64,000 bases of DNA from Clostridiales bacterium UBA4039 (GCA_002382805.1 DGAD01000007.1:62001-126000), one strand, 5' to 3'. Counted from the first letter of the stretch, positions 1-8,678 are shown. Notes: generated from the sequence alone by a model not told the origin. Program-made: numbers and translations.

Positions 1-1
1 T

Positions 2-1063
2 ACATTGCTTGCAGATATTAAACATGGGTTTATGCATGCGGTCAAGTTAAACGATATGTTTTGGCCGATGGTTGAGATGAGCTGGGGCGTAGGTACCGTG
101 TTGGTCTTCTACTTGGGTGTGAGCTTGTTAGATACGGGAGAGATCACCGTTGGGCTATTGGTTGCGTTTATCTCCTATATTTCGATGTTTTGGAATCCAA
201 TTATGAACTTAAGTAACTTTTATAATCAATTGATTACCAATATTGCAGGTGCAGAACGTATTTTTGAAATCCTTGACATTGAACCTGACCTTGTCGATGC
301 CAAAGAAGCTGTATGGTTACCAACCATTCAAGGGGATGTACGATTTGACAATGTGACGTTTGCATATGATCAAGAGGTTGAGGTGCTTAAGGACCTGTCC
401 TTTCATGTTAAAGAAGGGGAAACCATTGCGCTTGTTGGACCTACCGGTGGTGGGAAGTCGACGATTGTTAACTTGATTTGCCGGTTTTATGATATCGATT
501 CCGGACAGATTTTTATTGATGGATACGATATCAAGCAGGTAACCGTTGAAAGTCTTCGAAGCCAAATGGGGATTATGACGCAAGATACTTTCTTATTCTC
601 AGGAAGTCTTCGCGAAAATATTCGCTACGGAAAATTAGATGCAACGGATGAAGAAGTTATTGAGGCAGCAAAGGCTGTGCATGCACATGCATTTATTATG
701 AAGCTGGAGGAAGGCTATGACACCGTTATCAATGAAAAAGGGTCGAAGTTATCTGTCGGACAACGCCAGTTAATTGCCTTTGCACGTACGATGATTGCAA
801 AGCCCAAAATACTTATACTTGACGAGGCGACATCAAGTATTGACACGACAACAGAGCGCTTGGTGCAAAAAGGAATTGAATCGTTACTCAAAGGAAGAAC
901 ATCATTTATTATTGCCCATCGCCTATCAACAATTCAAAAGGCTGACCGGATTTTTGTGATTAATGAACAAGGAATCAAAGAATCGGGAAGTCATGAGCAA
1001 CTATTAAAAGAAAAAGGTCATTATTATGATTTGTACATGGCACAGTTTAGTGCCTTTGCATAA
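2..1063 (+). CDS. ABC transporter, fused permease/ATPase (3' part)
   Basis: This is the C-terminal part of a type I ABC exporter half-transporter; the frame is open at the left edge, so the N-terminus lies outside the window. About 353 residues are visible. Two hydrophobic segments at visible residues 22-70 are the last membrane helices. The nucleotide-binding domain follows, with Walker A GPTGGGKST (about 145-153), signature LSVGQRQ (about 249-255, Val replacing the usual first Gly), Walker B ILILDEATSSID (about 269-280) and the H-loop IIAHRLST. Such proteins usually work as heterodimers with a second half-transporter, expected just upstream. The substrate (drug, lipid or peptide) cannot be told from sequence. 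Family assignment is secure. Confidence 0.95.
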   Translation, partial: TLLADIKHGFMHAVKLNDMFWPMVEMSWGVGTVLVFYLGVSLLDTGEITVGLLVAFISYISMFWNPIMNLSNFYNQLITNIAGAERIFEILDIEPDLVDAKEAVWLPTIQGDVRFDNVTFAYDQEVEVLKDLSFHVKEGETIALVGPTGGGKSTIVNLICRFYDIDSGQIFIDGYDIKQVTVESLRSQMGIMTQDTFLFSGSLRENIRYGKLDATDEEVIEAAKAVHAHAFIMKLEEGYDTVINEKGSKLSVGQRQLIAFARTMIAKPKILILDEATSSIDTTTERLVQKGIESLLKGRTSFIIAHRLSTIQKADRIFVINEQGIKESGSHEQLLKEKGHYYDLYMAQFSAFA

Positions 1064-1076
1064 AAGGGAGAAAATT

Positions 1077-1211
1077 ATGGATAGAATTCGAGAGTATCAT
1101 CAAATTAACCAATATTGCCGCAATGAAAACTTGAACTCAGATTATTTTTGGAGTCAAGTCAACGAGCGATCAAAACGTAAGAAAAAAAAGTACTTTATTA
1201 AAAAGAAATAA
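1077..1211 (+). CDS. small basic protein, 44 aa, unknown
   Basis: A short reading frame begins 13 bases after the ABC transporter stop. The ATG at 1077 is preceded by AAAAGGGAGAAAATT, a good ribosome binding site, which is the main reason to believe it is translated. The product has an acidic/polar first half and a strongly basic end (RSKRKKKKYFIKKK). There is no signal peptide or membrane segment. I do not recognise it. Its position suggests co-transcription with the transporter. It could be an RNA- or membrane-binding microprotein, or a chance frame with a good start site. Confidence 0.5.
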   Translation: MDRIREYHQINQYCRNENLNSDYFWSQVNERSKRKKKKYFIKKK

Positions 1212-1281
1212 GTTTTTCTCGAAAGTGGTCGATATATAAAGTAGTATGTTTTATTTAGGAGAACTATAAGGAGAACTTGCT

Positions 1282-3924
1282 ATGCGAATAAATAAACTGT
1301 TACTTATAATGATGGTATCATTGCTTGCTTTAGGCGGATGTCAAAATGATGATGCTAGCAGCAATCAACTTATACATGCGTCAGCCACAGGTGATGATAA
1401 GATTCCGGTATTGTGGGTATACGAATCAGAAAGCTTGTATCAACCAACTTTCGGCAACTTAACGCAAAAAGGATTTGAGAACTTTTCAAAAGAGAAGATT
1501 CAAATGGATGCTTCTGGGTTAAGTTTTACATTTACAACCGAAGATACATCAACATGGATTGGTAAAGATCCGGTTGATGTATCTATTTATAATAAAAAAA
1601 ATGAGAAGATATTTACCAGTCAACTGATACCGGACAATACACTATATCATATCGCCACAGGTGAAAATATTAATTTGCTGTTAGGCGAGACCTATTATAT
1701 CGATATTGAAACGATGGGCAAAGACACGAAGATTCACTACTATCTTCCTTTTTTATATGTTGAGAAAAGTCAAAACCGCTTGGGAATATCCTATGTGCAT
1801 GAAGAGCTTGAGAAGTTTAACACCACAGCTGGAATTATGCCTATGGGAATAGAACAATTGCGTATTGAGTCTAATCAAGATCAGCAGATGTATATTCAGG
1901 TGAACTATGTGGGCGCTAAACGAGAAGATACGGGTTTTCATTCACTGGATATCGTAAAAAAATTTGCAGTTGATTATGAGACCATGACGTTAGAAGCATT
2001 AGAGAGTAGTGTTCAAGAAAAACAGCGCTATTACTATTCTAGTGAGCATGGAGGATGGTATTTGGGAGCATTTGGTGAGCGAGAGAATCGTCAAATAATA
2101 AAAAGTCCGAATAATCGTTTTGAAGTGATTTACAATTCTAATGAAGCCTACTTGTATGATACACAAGTAGAAATGATGTATGAGGTATATCGCTTAGATC
2201 GATTAAATAGTGACTATATCTATGATGAGAGTATAGAGCATGGTATAGAAATATTTGAAGTCTCGAATAAAGGCGAAGTGAATTTTTTAGTCTATGGATA
2301 TATTCAAGATGCGAGTCCAAATTACGGGCGTAGTGGTATTGCATTTTATAGATATGACATGCAAGAAGAACCCATACTTTATTCCTTAGGGATGATTGAA
2401 AATCCTGAGGATTACCGGAAAATGGCAACGAAGCTTAATGAAATGTTTTACTATAATAGTCAGGAACGTATGCTTTACATCCTTTATGAACAGTCGCTGT
2501 ATCGACTGGATTTTGATGTGCAAGAATTTTCCTACGTCGAGACATTTATTAAAGGCAAGCTGGATGGAGACAATGGACTTATTTATTGGGACGATAACAT
2601 GGATAAGTATACCAATACCATACATATTGTGGATCTGTCAGGACGCGAGCTGCATTATACGAATCTGTTCGAATTAGGAAGCTATAAGCATCTGCTGGAT
2701 GTAATTGAAGGTCAGATTTTTGTTGGGGAATATGCGATTGAAGATACATACGAGTATCTAAACGGTAATGTCGTATTCCCATATCATACAATCAACCAAT
2801 ATAATCAACAAGGGGACCGGATAAAAACATACGATGCATCGGATTATGGGCAGGGGTATTACTTTAGCGATATCTATCTAGATGATACAGAAAATAAATA
2901 TAAAGTGGATATCATGACCATGCATGTAGCCAAAGCCGAGAGTTATCGAAACTCACGTGTACATTTTATGGATGTTGAGGAATATGTGTACTTAGATTTT
3001 CCGTTGAAAAATGGGCAGGAGCGATTGGAAAGTCCGGTGATTGTTAGTTCAAAAGTTAGAGAAGCTGCAATGGTTCACGCGGTGAGCGTATCGACATCAT
3101 ATAAGGACAATGATTATTTTCAATTTCGCAAGATGCCTCCTCTAGATGTTTATGTTGTTTCAGACCATATAAAAGGCACACAATATTATACGATAAACCT
3201 AGATGAAGCTTTTATATATGGGCAAAACAAAAAAGACTATACAATTTATCATTGGAAGTATAATGTGAAAAACAATTCAGGTGAATTGACAGAAATATTT
3301 AACAATAAAGATTTAAGAGAACAGGTTTACTTAGATGATATTATAATTATTCCTCAGCGCCCTGAGCTTCCAAGAGGATGTGAAGTGACGGCATTAAGTA
3401 TTTTATTGAATCGGTATGTAGATGATGCACCCTCAAAGCTCACATTAAATGCTCAGGTTAAGACTTCACCCGATAATTATGAAATTAAAAATGGGTTTGT
3501 TCATTTTGCGGACATGCATTTGGAATTTTCGGGTAGCGCATCCGACACATCAAAACCGGGATTAGGTGTCTATATTAAGCCAATCCAAGAACTTGCAGAA
3601 AAATATGTCTCAAATCGGGCAAAGGCAGTCAGTGGTATAAGTTTTGAACAATTACTAGGTCTTGTAGCCAATGATATGCCCGTGCTAATTATAACGCCAA
3701 ATCGTTATCAAGAAGTACAAGACCACAGCAAACAAGTGTGGAAGACGCCATCGGGTTATATGGAAGTAACATATCAAGAACATAGTGTGGTTGTCATGGG
3801 ATTTGATGAGAAGCATGTGTATTATAGTGACCCTTCAAAAGCTCGAATTGATAAAAAACCCAAAGAAGATTTTCGTCGTGGCTGGGAATCAATGGGAAGT
3901 CAAGCGATGATAATTGTGGATTAA
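1282..3924 (+). CDS. large lipoprotein with C-terminal C39-like cysteine peptidase domain
   Basis: An 880-residue predicted lipoprotein: a hydrophobic signal ends in the lipobox LALGGC (Cys about residue 20). Residues roughly 30-690 are an unrecognised extracellular region rich in Tyr, Asp and aromatic strand-like segments, possibly beta-propeller-like (inference). The last 190 residues match the peptidase_C39_2 style: RGCEVTALSILLNRY carries the putative nucleophile Cys700, EHSVVVMGFD carries His834, and YYSDPSK carries Asp850, a complete Cys-His-Asp set. Members of this group are usually cell-surface proteins of Bacillota with poorly defined substrates. The start is ATG 1282 with AAGGAGAACTTGCT upstream. 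A terminator-like hairpin follows the stop. Peptidase activity is inferred from motifs only. Confidence 0.8.
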   Translation: MRINKLLLIMMVSLLALGGCQNDDASSNQLIHASATGDDKIPVLWVYESESLYQPTFGNLTQKGFENFSKEKIQMDASGLSFTFTTEDTSTWIGKDPVDVSIYNKKNEKIFTSQLIPDNTLYHIATGENINLLLGETYYIDIETMGKDTKIHYYLPFLYVEKSQNRLGISYVHEELEKFNTTAGIMPMGIEQLRIESNQDQQMYIQVNYVGAKREDTGFHSLDIVKKFAVDYETMTLEALESSVQEKQRYYYSSEHGGWYLGAFGERENRQIIKSPNNRFEVIYNSNEAYLYDTQVEMMYEVYRLDRLNSDYIYDESIEHGIEIFEVSNKGEVNFLVYGYIQDASPNYGRSGIAFYRYDMQEEPILYSLGMIENPEDYRKMATKLNEMFYYNSQERMLYILYEQSLYRLDFDVQEFSYVETFIKGKLDGDNGLIYWDDNMDKYTNTIHIVDLSGRELHYTNLFELGSYKHLLDVIEGQIFVGEYAIEDTYEYLNGNVVFPYHTINQYNQQGDRIKTYDASDYGQGYYFSDIYLDDTENKYKVDIMTMHVAKAESYRNSRVHFMDVEEYVYLDFPLKNGQERLESPVIVSSKVREAAMVHAVSVSTSYKDNDYFQFRKMPPLDVYVVSDHIKGTQYYTINLDEAFIYGQNKKDYTIYHWKYNVKNNSGELTEIFNNKDLREQVYLDDIIIIPQRPELPRGCEVTALSILLNRYVDDAPSKLTLNAQVKTSPDNYEIKNGFVHFADMHLEFSGSASDTSKPGLGVYIKPIQELAEKYVSNRAKAVSGISFEQLLGLVANDMPVLIITPNRYQEVQDHSKQVWKTPSGYMEVTYQEHSVVVMGFDEKHVYYSDPSKARIDKKPKEDFRRGWESMGSQAMIIVD

Positions 3925-3964
3925 AAATCCTAAAATAGGCGAAAATGTTCAAAAATCGTACAAG

Positions 3965-3994
3965 TAATCCACACAGTAAACAGACTTATCCACA
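3965..3994 (+). promoter_or_regulatory. pair of DnaA-box-like 9-mers
   Basis: TTATCCACA at 3986-3994 is a perfect consensus DnaA box and TAATCCACA at 3965-3973 differs by one base. They are in the same orientation, 21 bp apart, in the gap between convergent genes. The second box lies in the left arm of the following terminator hairpin. No dnaA or dnaN is near, so this is not evidence for oriC; a DnaA-titrating site or chance are both possible. Confidence 0.35.
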
Positions 3995-4040
3995 ATTTTC
4001 TTGATTTTTCAGAAAATTTGATGTGAATAAGTCTGTTTTT
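3978..4040 (+). terminator. rho-independent terminator of the C39-like lipoprotein gene
   Basis: The arm AAACAGACTTAT (3978-3989) pairs with ATAAGTCTGTTT (4026-4037), and the right arm runs into a T tract (TTTTTTC). The interior is AT-rich and about 36 nt long. It sits 54 bases after the stop of the upstream gene, before the convergent permease gene. Confidence 0.7.
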
Positions 4041-4070
4041 TCATTTTTAAGTGGAAAAGTTTAATTAGAA

Positions 4071-5222
4071 TTATAATGTTTTCATTCGTTGATCATATAG
4101 TCGATCAACTTGTCGTGTGATGATATTTTTTAGAACGGCAACAATGGGAACACCGATAAACATTCCGACGAATCCGAAGAATTTTCCAAAGACGATAATT
4201 GCAAAAATAACCCAAAAAGGAGATAAACCTGTAGAATTTCCTAAAATCTTTGGACCTAGAATATTACCGTCAAACTGTTGCAAAATCAGAACAAAAACCA
4301 TGAACCAAATTGCTTGAACCGGATTGATAAATAACAATAAAACAAAGCCGATTATACCACCAATAAAAGGCCCAAAATATGGAATAATATTCGTTACGCC
4401 AATGATGACACTAAGTAGTAGCGCATATTGAAAGTTAAAGATAACTAAAACCACAAAAGCGATGATACCGATAATCAGAGAATCTAAAAGTTTCCCAATA
4501 ATAAAGTTGATAAAGATCTCATTACTTTCTTTTCCAAGGTTGATTAGGTTAATGGCGTGCTTTGCAGGGAAAATAGCCAGAACAACTTTTCTTGCTGTAC
4601 GTAGTCCGGCTTCCTTAGTTAACAAAAGATAGATAGCGATGATAAACCCAAGAAGAATGTTCATAAGCGCTGACGCAAAACTTGAGAGATAGGTAAGTAT
4701 TTTTGGGGCAAAGTTTTGTACCATATTTGAAAGCGAGGCAATAGTTTCTTTTATGTTATCGTTGAAATAGCGGTTGATAAAAGTCATATCGATATAATAA
4801 TCTGTATCAAAGATGGGCAGCGTATCTTGACTTAAAAACTTATCAATCATTGGTAGATAAATACCGGGAAGCTTTGCGATTTCCTGGACACTTGAGATAA
4901 GTTGCGGTACGATAAAAGAAAGGAGAATAACAATGGAACTGATAACAACAATATAAGCTGAAAAAATGGAAAGACCACGTTGGATTTTCTCGCTTTTAAT
5001 TTTTTTAAAAAAGGTGAATTCAATTCTTTGAACAAGAGGGTCCAAAAAATAGGCGATGGTTAATGCATAGATAAATGGTGACAGTGTTTTAAGAATAACA
5101 CTAAAAGCAGTGTTGGTTTGATCCCAACTGTTGGTGACTTTATAAATGCCATAGCAAATTAAAAAAACAAGAATAACGTAGACGGCGACAGTATTATATT
5201 TTCGATTCCAGTTAATTTTCAT
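4071..5222 (-). CDS. AI-2E family transporter (PerM/UPF0118-like)
   Basis: A 383-residue polytopic membrane protein of the AI-2E exporter family. It has paired N-terminal helices (about residues 10-55), a third at about 60-95, a soluble stretch at about 100-160, and a C-terminal bundle rich in Gly, Pro and Phe including NIIPYFGPFIGGIIGF and GPKILGNSTGLSP. These are the typical conserved loops of the family. Characterised members export autoinducer-2 or act in Na+/H+ exchange, so the actual solute is unknown here. It is transcribed opposite to its left neighbour and divergently from the ATPase gene at 5378. The start ATG at 5222 has GGGAATGTG-like spacing upstream; the length is normal. Confidence 0.85.
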   Translation of the reverse strand: MKINWNRKYNTVAVYVILVFLICYGIYKVTNSWDQTNTAFSVILKTLSPFIYALTIAYFLDPLVQRIEFTFFKKIKSEKIQRGLSIFSAYIVVISSIVILLSFIVPQLISSVQEIAKLPGIYLPMIDKFLSQDTLPIFDTDYYIDMTFINRYFNDNIKETIASLSNMVQNFAPKILTYLSSFASALMNILLGFIIAIYLLLTKEAGLRTARKVVLAIFPAKHAINLINLGKESNEIFINFIIGKLLDSLIIGIIAFVVLVIFNFQYALLLSVIIGVTNIIPYFGPFIGGIIGFVLLLFINPVQAIWFMVFVLILQQFDGNILGPKILGNSTGLSPFWVIFAIIVFGKFFGFVGMFIGVPIVAVLKNIITRQVDRLYDQRMKTL

Positions 5223-5313
5223 TTCACATTCCCTTTCAAGTATATTAATCTAATCATATCAAAAACTTGTTTTATTAACTAGCTGTTTTGCGCATTTTAA
5301 TATAAATGTAATA

Positions 5314-5342
5314 TTGTAGGATTGGCAGGAGACGTATATAAT
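5314..5342 (+). promoter_or_regulatory. sigma-A type promoter for the DUF815-like ATPase gene
   Basis: TTGTAG (5314-5319), a 17-bp spacer, then TATAAT (5337-5342), 35 bases before the start codon at 5378. It is the best promoter match in the divergent gap 5223-5377. Confidence 0.6.
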
Positions 5343-5377
5343 AAAAGTACTATGATTAAGGCATAAGGAGACGAGCG

Positions 5378-6616
5378 ATGCAATTAAAATTAAACCAGTT
5401 AACCATTTTTGACTATCTAATAGAGGACCCTGTTCTTATTTGTGTCAAACAGCTTATTGAAGCGACAGAAAAACAGGATAAATACTTTGAACTTATTCGT
5501 TTGCTTTTAAATAAAAATCAAAATTTTTCGGAATACATTCTCTTTCATATGATTCATGATGCAAAAGAAAAAGTGATGCAACTTATTCATCAAGAGAGTC
5601 TAAGTGCTTATCAGCTCAGTTGCGTAGACAATGATTTGACCATTCTTTTTGATATCTTATCCCTCGACTTAAAAGCCTTGGCAAAACAATCGAAAGATGA
5701 ACGCTATATATTGGCAAAGATGGAAAAAGAATCCAACAATAAGTTGAAGCCTACCCTACAGATTTATCTGAATTTTTTTGCAACATTCAAAGAAGGAGAG
5801 CGAAAAGGAAAAGCAGAAGCTTTTGTGAAGCTCCTAAAAACATATGGTGTGGGTCAGTTTAGCTTTGACCATGGATTTTTGGTAAAAGTTCAAGGGGATA
5901 CACTTGAATTTTCAGGGGTTGAAAGTGTTGTTACCTTAGGGTGGGAGCAGATATATTTATATGAAAGGCAAAAACAAGCCTTGTATAATAATACAAAAGC
6001 TTTTGTTGAAGGCTACGCAAGTCAACATGCGCTTCTTGTCGGAGGAAGTGGGACAGGGAAGTCGACTTCGGTTAAAACAGTGGCAAAGCTTTTTGCGCAT
6101 CAAGGTCTACGCTTAATACAAATGCAAAAAGGACAATTGATGTATTTGCCTAAAGTTCTAAATACTTTAAAAAATCAGGGGTTCAAGTTTATTATTTTTA
6201 TTGATGACTTATCTTTTGAAGCCAATGAAGACGAGTATAAGTTTTTAAAATCTTTTATTGAAGGCAGTATTTTAGATGATTTTTCCCATATTGTCTTTTA
6301 TGTAACATCAAACCGACGTCACCTGATAAAAGAAATTCGTACCGAACGGGAAAACGATATTCATCTTCAAGATTTTATTCAAGAAATGACCTCCCTATCG
6401 GATCGATTTGGACTGACATTAATTTATGAAAATCTAGATCAAAAAGAATATTTTCTCATGGTACAATCCATGGCAAAAAAAGAAGGTGTCCAGATGGATG
6501 AAGAGTTGATCTTAAAGGAGGCACGAATCTTTGCGATGCGACACGGGAAAATGTCTGGCCGGGTAGCTGCTCAATTTATTCGACAGCTTAAGTTAGACCA
6601 ACAGTTAAACCAATAG
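5378..6616 (+). CDS. AAA-type ATP-binding protein, DUF815-like
   Basis: A 412-residue cytoplasmic P-loop protein. Residues about 1-200 are helical and poorly conserved. The AAA core begins about residue 195 and shows Walker A GGSGTGKSTS (about 222-231), Walker B FIIFIDDLSFE (about 272-282), and the sensor-like stretch FYVTSNRRHLIKE. This arrangement matches the DUF815 family, which is widespread in Bacillota and proteobacteria and of unknown function. The start ATG 5378 has AAGGAGACGAGCG upstream. The RlmH-like gene starts 29 bases after its stop, so the two probably share a transcript. Confidence 0.8.
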   Translation: MQLKLNQLTIFDYLIEDPVLICVKQLIEATEKQDKYFELIRLLLNKNQNFSEYILFHMIHDAKEKVMQLIHQESLSAYQLSCVDNDLTILFDILSLDLKALAKQSKDERYILAKMEKESNNKLKPTLQIYLNFFATFKEGERKGKAEAFVKLLKTYGVGQFSFDHGFLVKVQGDTLEFSGVESVVTLGWEQIYLYERQKQALYNNTKAFVEGYASQHALLVGGSGTGKSTSVKTVAKLFAHQGLRLIQMQKGQLMYLPKVLNTLKNQGFKFIIFIDDLSFEANEDEYKFLKSFIEGSILDDFSHIVFYVTSNRRHLIKEIRTERENDIHLQDFIQEMTSLSDRFGLTLIYENLDQKEYFLMVQSMAKKEGVQMDEELILKEARIFAMRHGKMSGRVAAQFIRQLKLDQQLNQ

Positions 6617-6644
6617 TTAAATAAGCAAGTGAAAAGAGGTTTGT

Positions 6645-7103
6645 GTGGAAATAGTAATTGTATGTGTAGGCAAAATCAAGGAAAAATACCTGGTGACTGG
6701 GATCGAACATTATATACGAGAGATTAAAAAGACGATACCCGTATCCATTATTCAGATGGATGATGAAAAGGCACCGGAAAATCTATCTGTTGCAATGGAA
6801 GAACAGGTCAAAGACCATGAGGGTGAAAAGCTATTACGTGTGATTAAAGACGATATGTATGTTATTACTTTAGAGATATTAGGAAAAGAAGTGACAACAG
6901 ATGCTTTTATAAAAGTTATAAAAAAAGCCGGTAAAACCAATAAAGACAGAATTTGCTTTGTTATTGGCGGGTCATTGGGACTCAGTGAAGCGGTGTTAAA
7001 ACGCTCCAATACAGCAATTTCTTTTTCAAAGATGACGTTTCCGCATCAATTGATGCGCTTGATTCTTGTTCAAAAAATAGCGGAAATAAGAGATTACTTG
7101 TGA
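6645..7103 (+). CDS. rlmH: RlmH-family 23S rRNA methyltransferase, SAM-site subunit, tail missing
   Basis: RlmH, the smallest SPOUT methyltransferase, makes m3-pseudouridine at 23S position 1915 next to the decoding centre. This 152-residue copy is canonical through residue 142: EKYLVTGIEHYIREI near the N-terminus, EKAPE, the SAM-knot motif FVIGGSLGLSEAV (Gly108, Gly109, Gly112) and FSKMTFPHQLMRLILV (to 142). It then ends in ten unrelated residues (QKIAEIRDYL) instead of the family's roughly 17-residue tail EQIYRAFxI...YHK. Reading the other two frames past 7070 does not recover a tail, so no simple frameshift explains it. The start is GTG 6645 with AAAAGAGG upstream. The 3' end overlaps the opposite-strand RlmH-like gene by 10 bp. 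That neighbour supplies exactly the missing tail; see findings. Confidence 0.85.
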   Translation: MEIVIVCVGKIKEKYLVTGIEHYIREIKKTIPVSIIQMDDEKAPENLSVAMEEQVKDHEGEKLLRVIKDDMYVITLEILGKEVTTDAFIKVIKKAGKTNKDRICFVIGGSLGLSEAVLKRSNTAISFSKMTFPHQLMRLILVQKIAEIRDYL

Positions 7104-7504
7104 TAAGCTTGGTTTAAGTTGATTCTATATGCTCGATAGATTTGTTCAAATAAAAGGGTGAGGATAACACCAGGTTCATTAACTAACGCCGAGAGTGCGA
7201 TATGGGCGTTACACTGGTTTAAGATAGCATCGGAGGGATTAATAATAAGGGTGAGGCGAGAGTTCCCGCTAATTCCAAGTTGGGATAAGTAGTGAGCAAA
7301 ATCAACGGAGGTATAGGTGGAAGTATTCACGGATATACCGATGATATAGGCGGATGCAGCCATTTTTTTGGCGATAGCGGCATCAGAAGAACACGAAATC
7401 AGTTGGATTTTGCAGTAGCGCTGCAGGCGTTTGTGATATTCTTTGATGGCATTAGAATAAAAAGAGGGTAGTTTTTTTTCCTGATGGATAATTGTAAAAT
7501 TCAT
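7094..7504 (-). CDS. RlmH-like paralogue, tail subunit without SAM motif
   Basis: A 136-residue RlmH relative on the opposite strand. Family features kept: the N-terminal helix SNAIKEYHKRLQRYCKIQLI, residues 17-36, as in RlmH, and the C-terminal tail EQIYRAYRI (120-128) with the terminal YHK (134-136). Lost features: the SAM glycine motif IGGSLGLS is replaced by INPSDAIL (NPSDA at 89-93), and KMTFPHQLMRL is replaced by ALVNEPGVILTL. On its own it should not bind SAM. ATG 7504 is preferred to ATG 7510 because AGGAG lies six bases before 7504 but abuts 7510. Its stop (7094-7096) lies within the 3' end of the convergent rlmH gene. I infer it is the second subunit of a heterodimeric RlmH; a degenerating paralogue is the alternative. 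Confidence 0.75.
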   Translation of the reverse strand: MNFTIIHQEKKLPSFYSNAIKEYHKRLQRYCKIQLISCSSDAAIAKKMAASAYIIGISVNTSTYTSVDFAHYLSQLGISGNSRLTLIINPSDAILNQCNAHIALSALVNEPGVILTLLFEQIYRAYRINLNQAYHK

Positions 7505-7628
7505 AGGCATCTCCTAATATATAAATATAGCTTTTATATCATACCATAAAAAAATGCTAATATCGATTAATTTTGTTATACGATAACATGATAGAATAGA
7601 AGAAGTGCTTGAATAAAGGAGAGGATCC

Positions 7629-8678
7629 ATGTTAACTAAAATCAAAAATAAACATATATTCTTTTGGGTCATGGGCATATTGATGGTTTCACTTAGTATG
7701 GCTTTATTTGCCGGATTCTATATATCTTATCAGTTAACCAAATCATCAACAGATGAATATTATTGGGGAGAAAATGAAAGCGCAACGTATCATGTAATGA
7801 TTCTTTTGGATGGGGCGAATCAAGCCTATAGCGAAGAGTTCATACGTGGTGTTGATGCAAAGAGTGAAAAGTACCGTGTGGCAACGGAGATTATCTCTAT
7901 CGAAGGGGCAAACTATCGGGACCAGCTTTTAGAAAATATGCAATTAGCCTTATATAATCAGGTCGATGGTTTAATTATCCATGCATATTATGATGCAGAG
8001 GTGATTGCCATGATTAACAAGTTGTCATCGGAGGGTATTGCGGTAATTACGATGAATGAAGATTTGCCTGCGAGTCAGCGAATTACATACGTCGGAGTTA
8101 ATCGTTATACAATTGGTGAGATTGCGGCACAAGCGATGATAAAATCTGTAGGTACTTCTGGGAAAATAGCCGTTATTGAACCTAGAAGCTATGAAGAATA
8201 TCCGGATATTGATGATAGTCTTTTAGTTTTAGGATTTAAAGATATTCTAAAGAAGTATCCGGATATTTCCTTAGAACATGTTCTATATACAGAAGAAGGG
8301 GTTCTAAGCGCCGAAATTATAGCAACGAATTTAATGAAAACAAATCCAGATATCAACGGTATTTTTTGTACAAATACATCCAACACCTTAGGTGTCGTAC
8401 AGGTACTTGTGGATAATAACCTTGTCAGTCAAGTGAGCCTTATTGGATATGGAGATGAGGTAGAGATTCTTGAAAGTATTAAAAAAGGAAATATTATCGA
8501 AGCATCTATTGTAACAGATTATCGCGACATTGGAGAAAAAGTTATTGATGCTTTTTATGAGTATAAGACCAGTGCGTTTGTCAGTAATTACTTTAACACA
8601 TCCATTCAGGTGATTGAGCAAAGCAATGTGGATTCGATGTTGCGAGAAAAGAGTGAAGAAAATGCCAAAACTCAGTAA
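7629..8678 (+). CDS. membrane-anchored sugar-binding protein (sensor type)
   Basis: A 349-residue LacI/RbsB-type periplasmic-binding protein (Peripla_BP_4-like) held by one N-terminal transmembrane helix (about residues 10-36), with no lipobox. The binding fold begins about residue 53 (YHVMILLDGANQAYSEEF), and NQVDGLIIHAY and YVGVNRYTIGEIAAQAM are typical inner-strand and hinge segments. It is immediately upstream of, and overlaps by 17 bp, a LytS-like histidine kinase. In Clostridium the membrane-anchored XylFII protein senses external xylose and activates such a kinase, so a sensory rather than a transport role is likely here. The ligand is unknown; sequence is closer to ribose/galactose-binding proteins than to XylF. 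Start ATG 7629 follows AAAGGAGAGGATCC. Confidence 0.85.
   Translation: MLTKIKNKHIFFWVMGILMVSLSMALFAGFYISYQLTKSSTDEYYWGENESATYHVMILLDGANQAYSEEFIRGVDAKSEKYRVATEIISIEGANYRDQLLENMQLALYNQVDGLIIHAYYDAEVIAMINKLSSEGIAVITMNEDLPASQRITYVGVNRYTIGEIAAQAMIKSVGTSGKIAVIEPRSYEEYPDIDDSLLVLGFKDILKKYPDISLEHVLYTEEGVLSAEIIATNLMKTNPDINGIFCTNTSNTLGVVQVLVDNNLVSQVSLIGYGDEVEILESIKKGNIIEASIVTDYRDIGEKVIDAFYEYKTSAFVSNYFNTSIQVIEQSNVDSMLREKSEENAKTQ

Noticed and set aside
7050..7140. Hidden canonical tail of the + strand RlmH in another frame
   Set aside because: Both alternative frames after 7070 hit stops or give unrelated residues; no QIYRA or YHK is encoded on the + strand.
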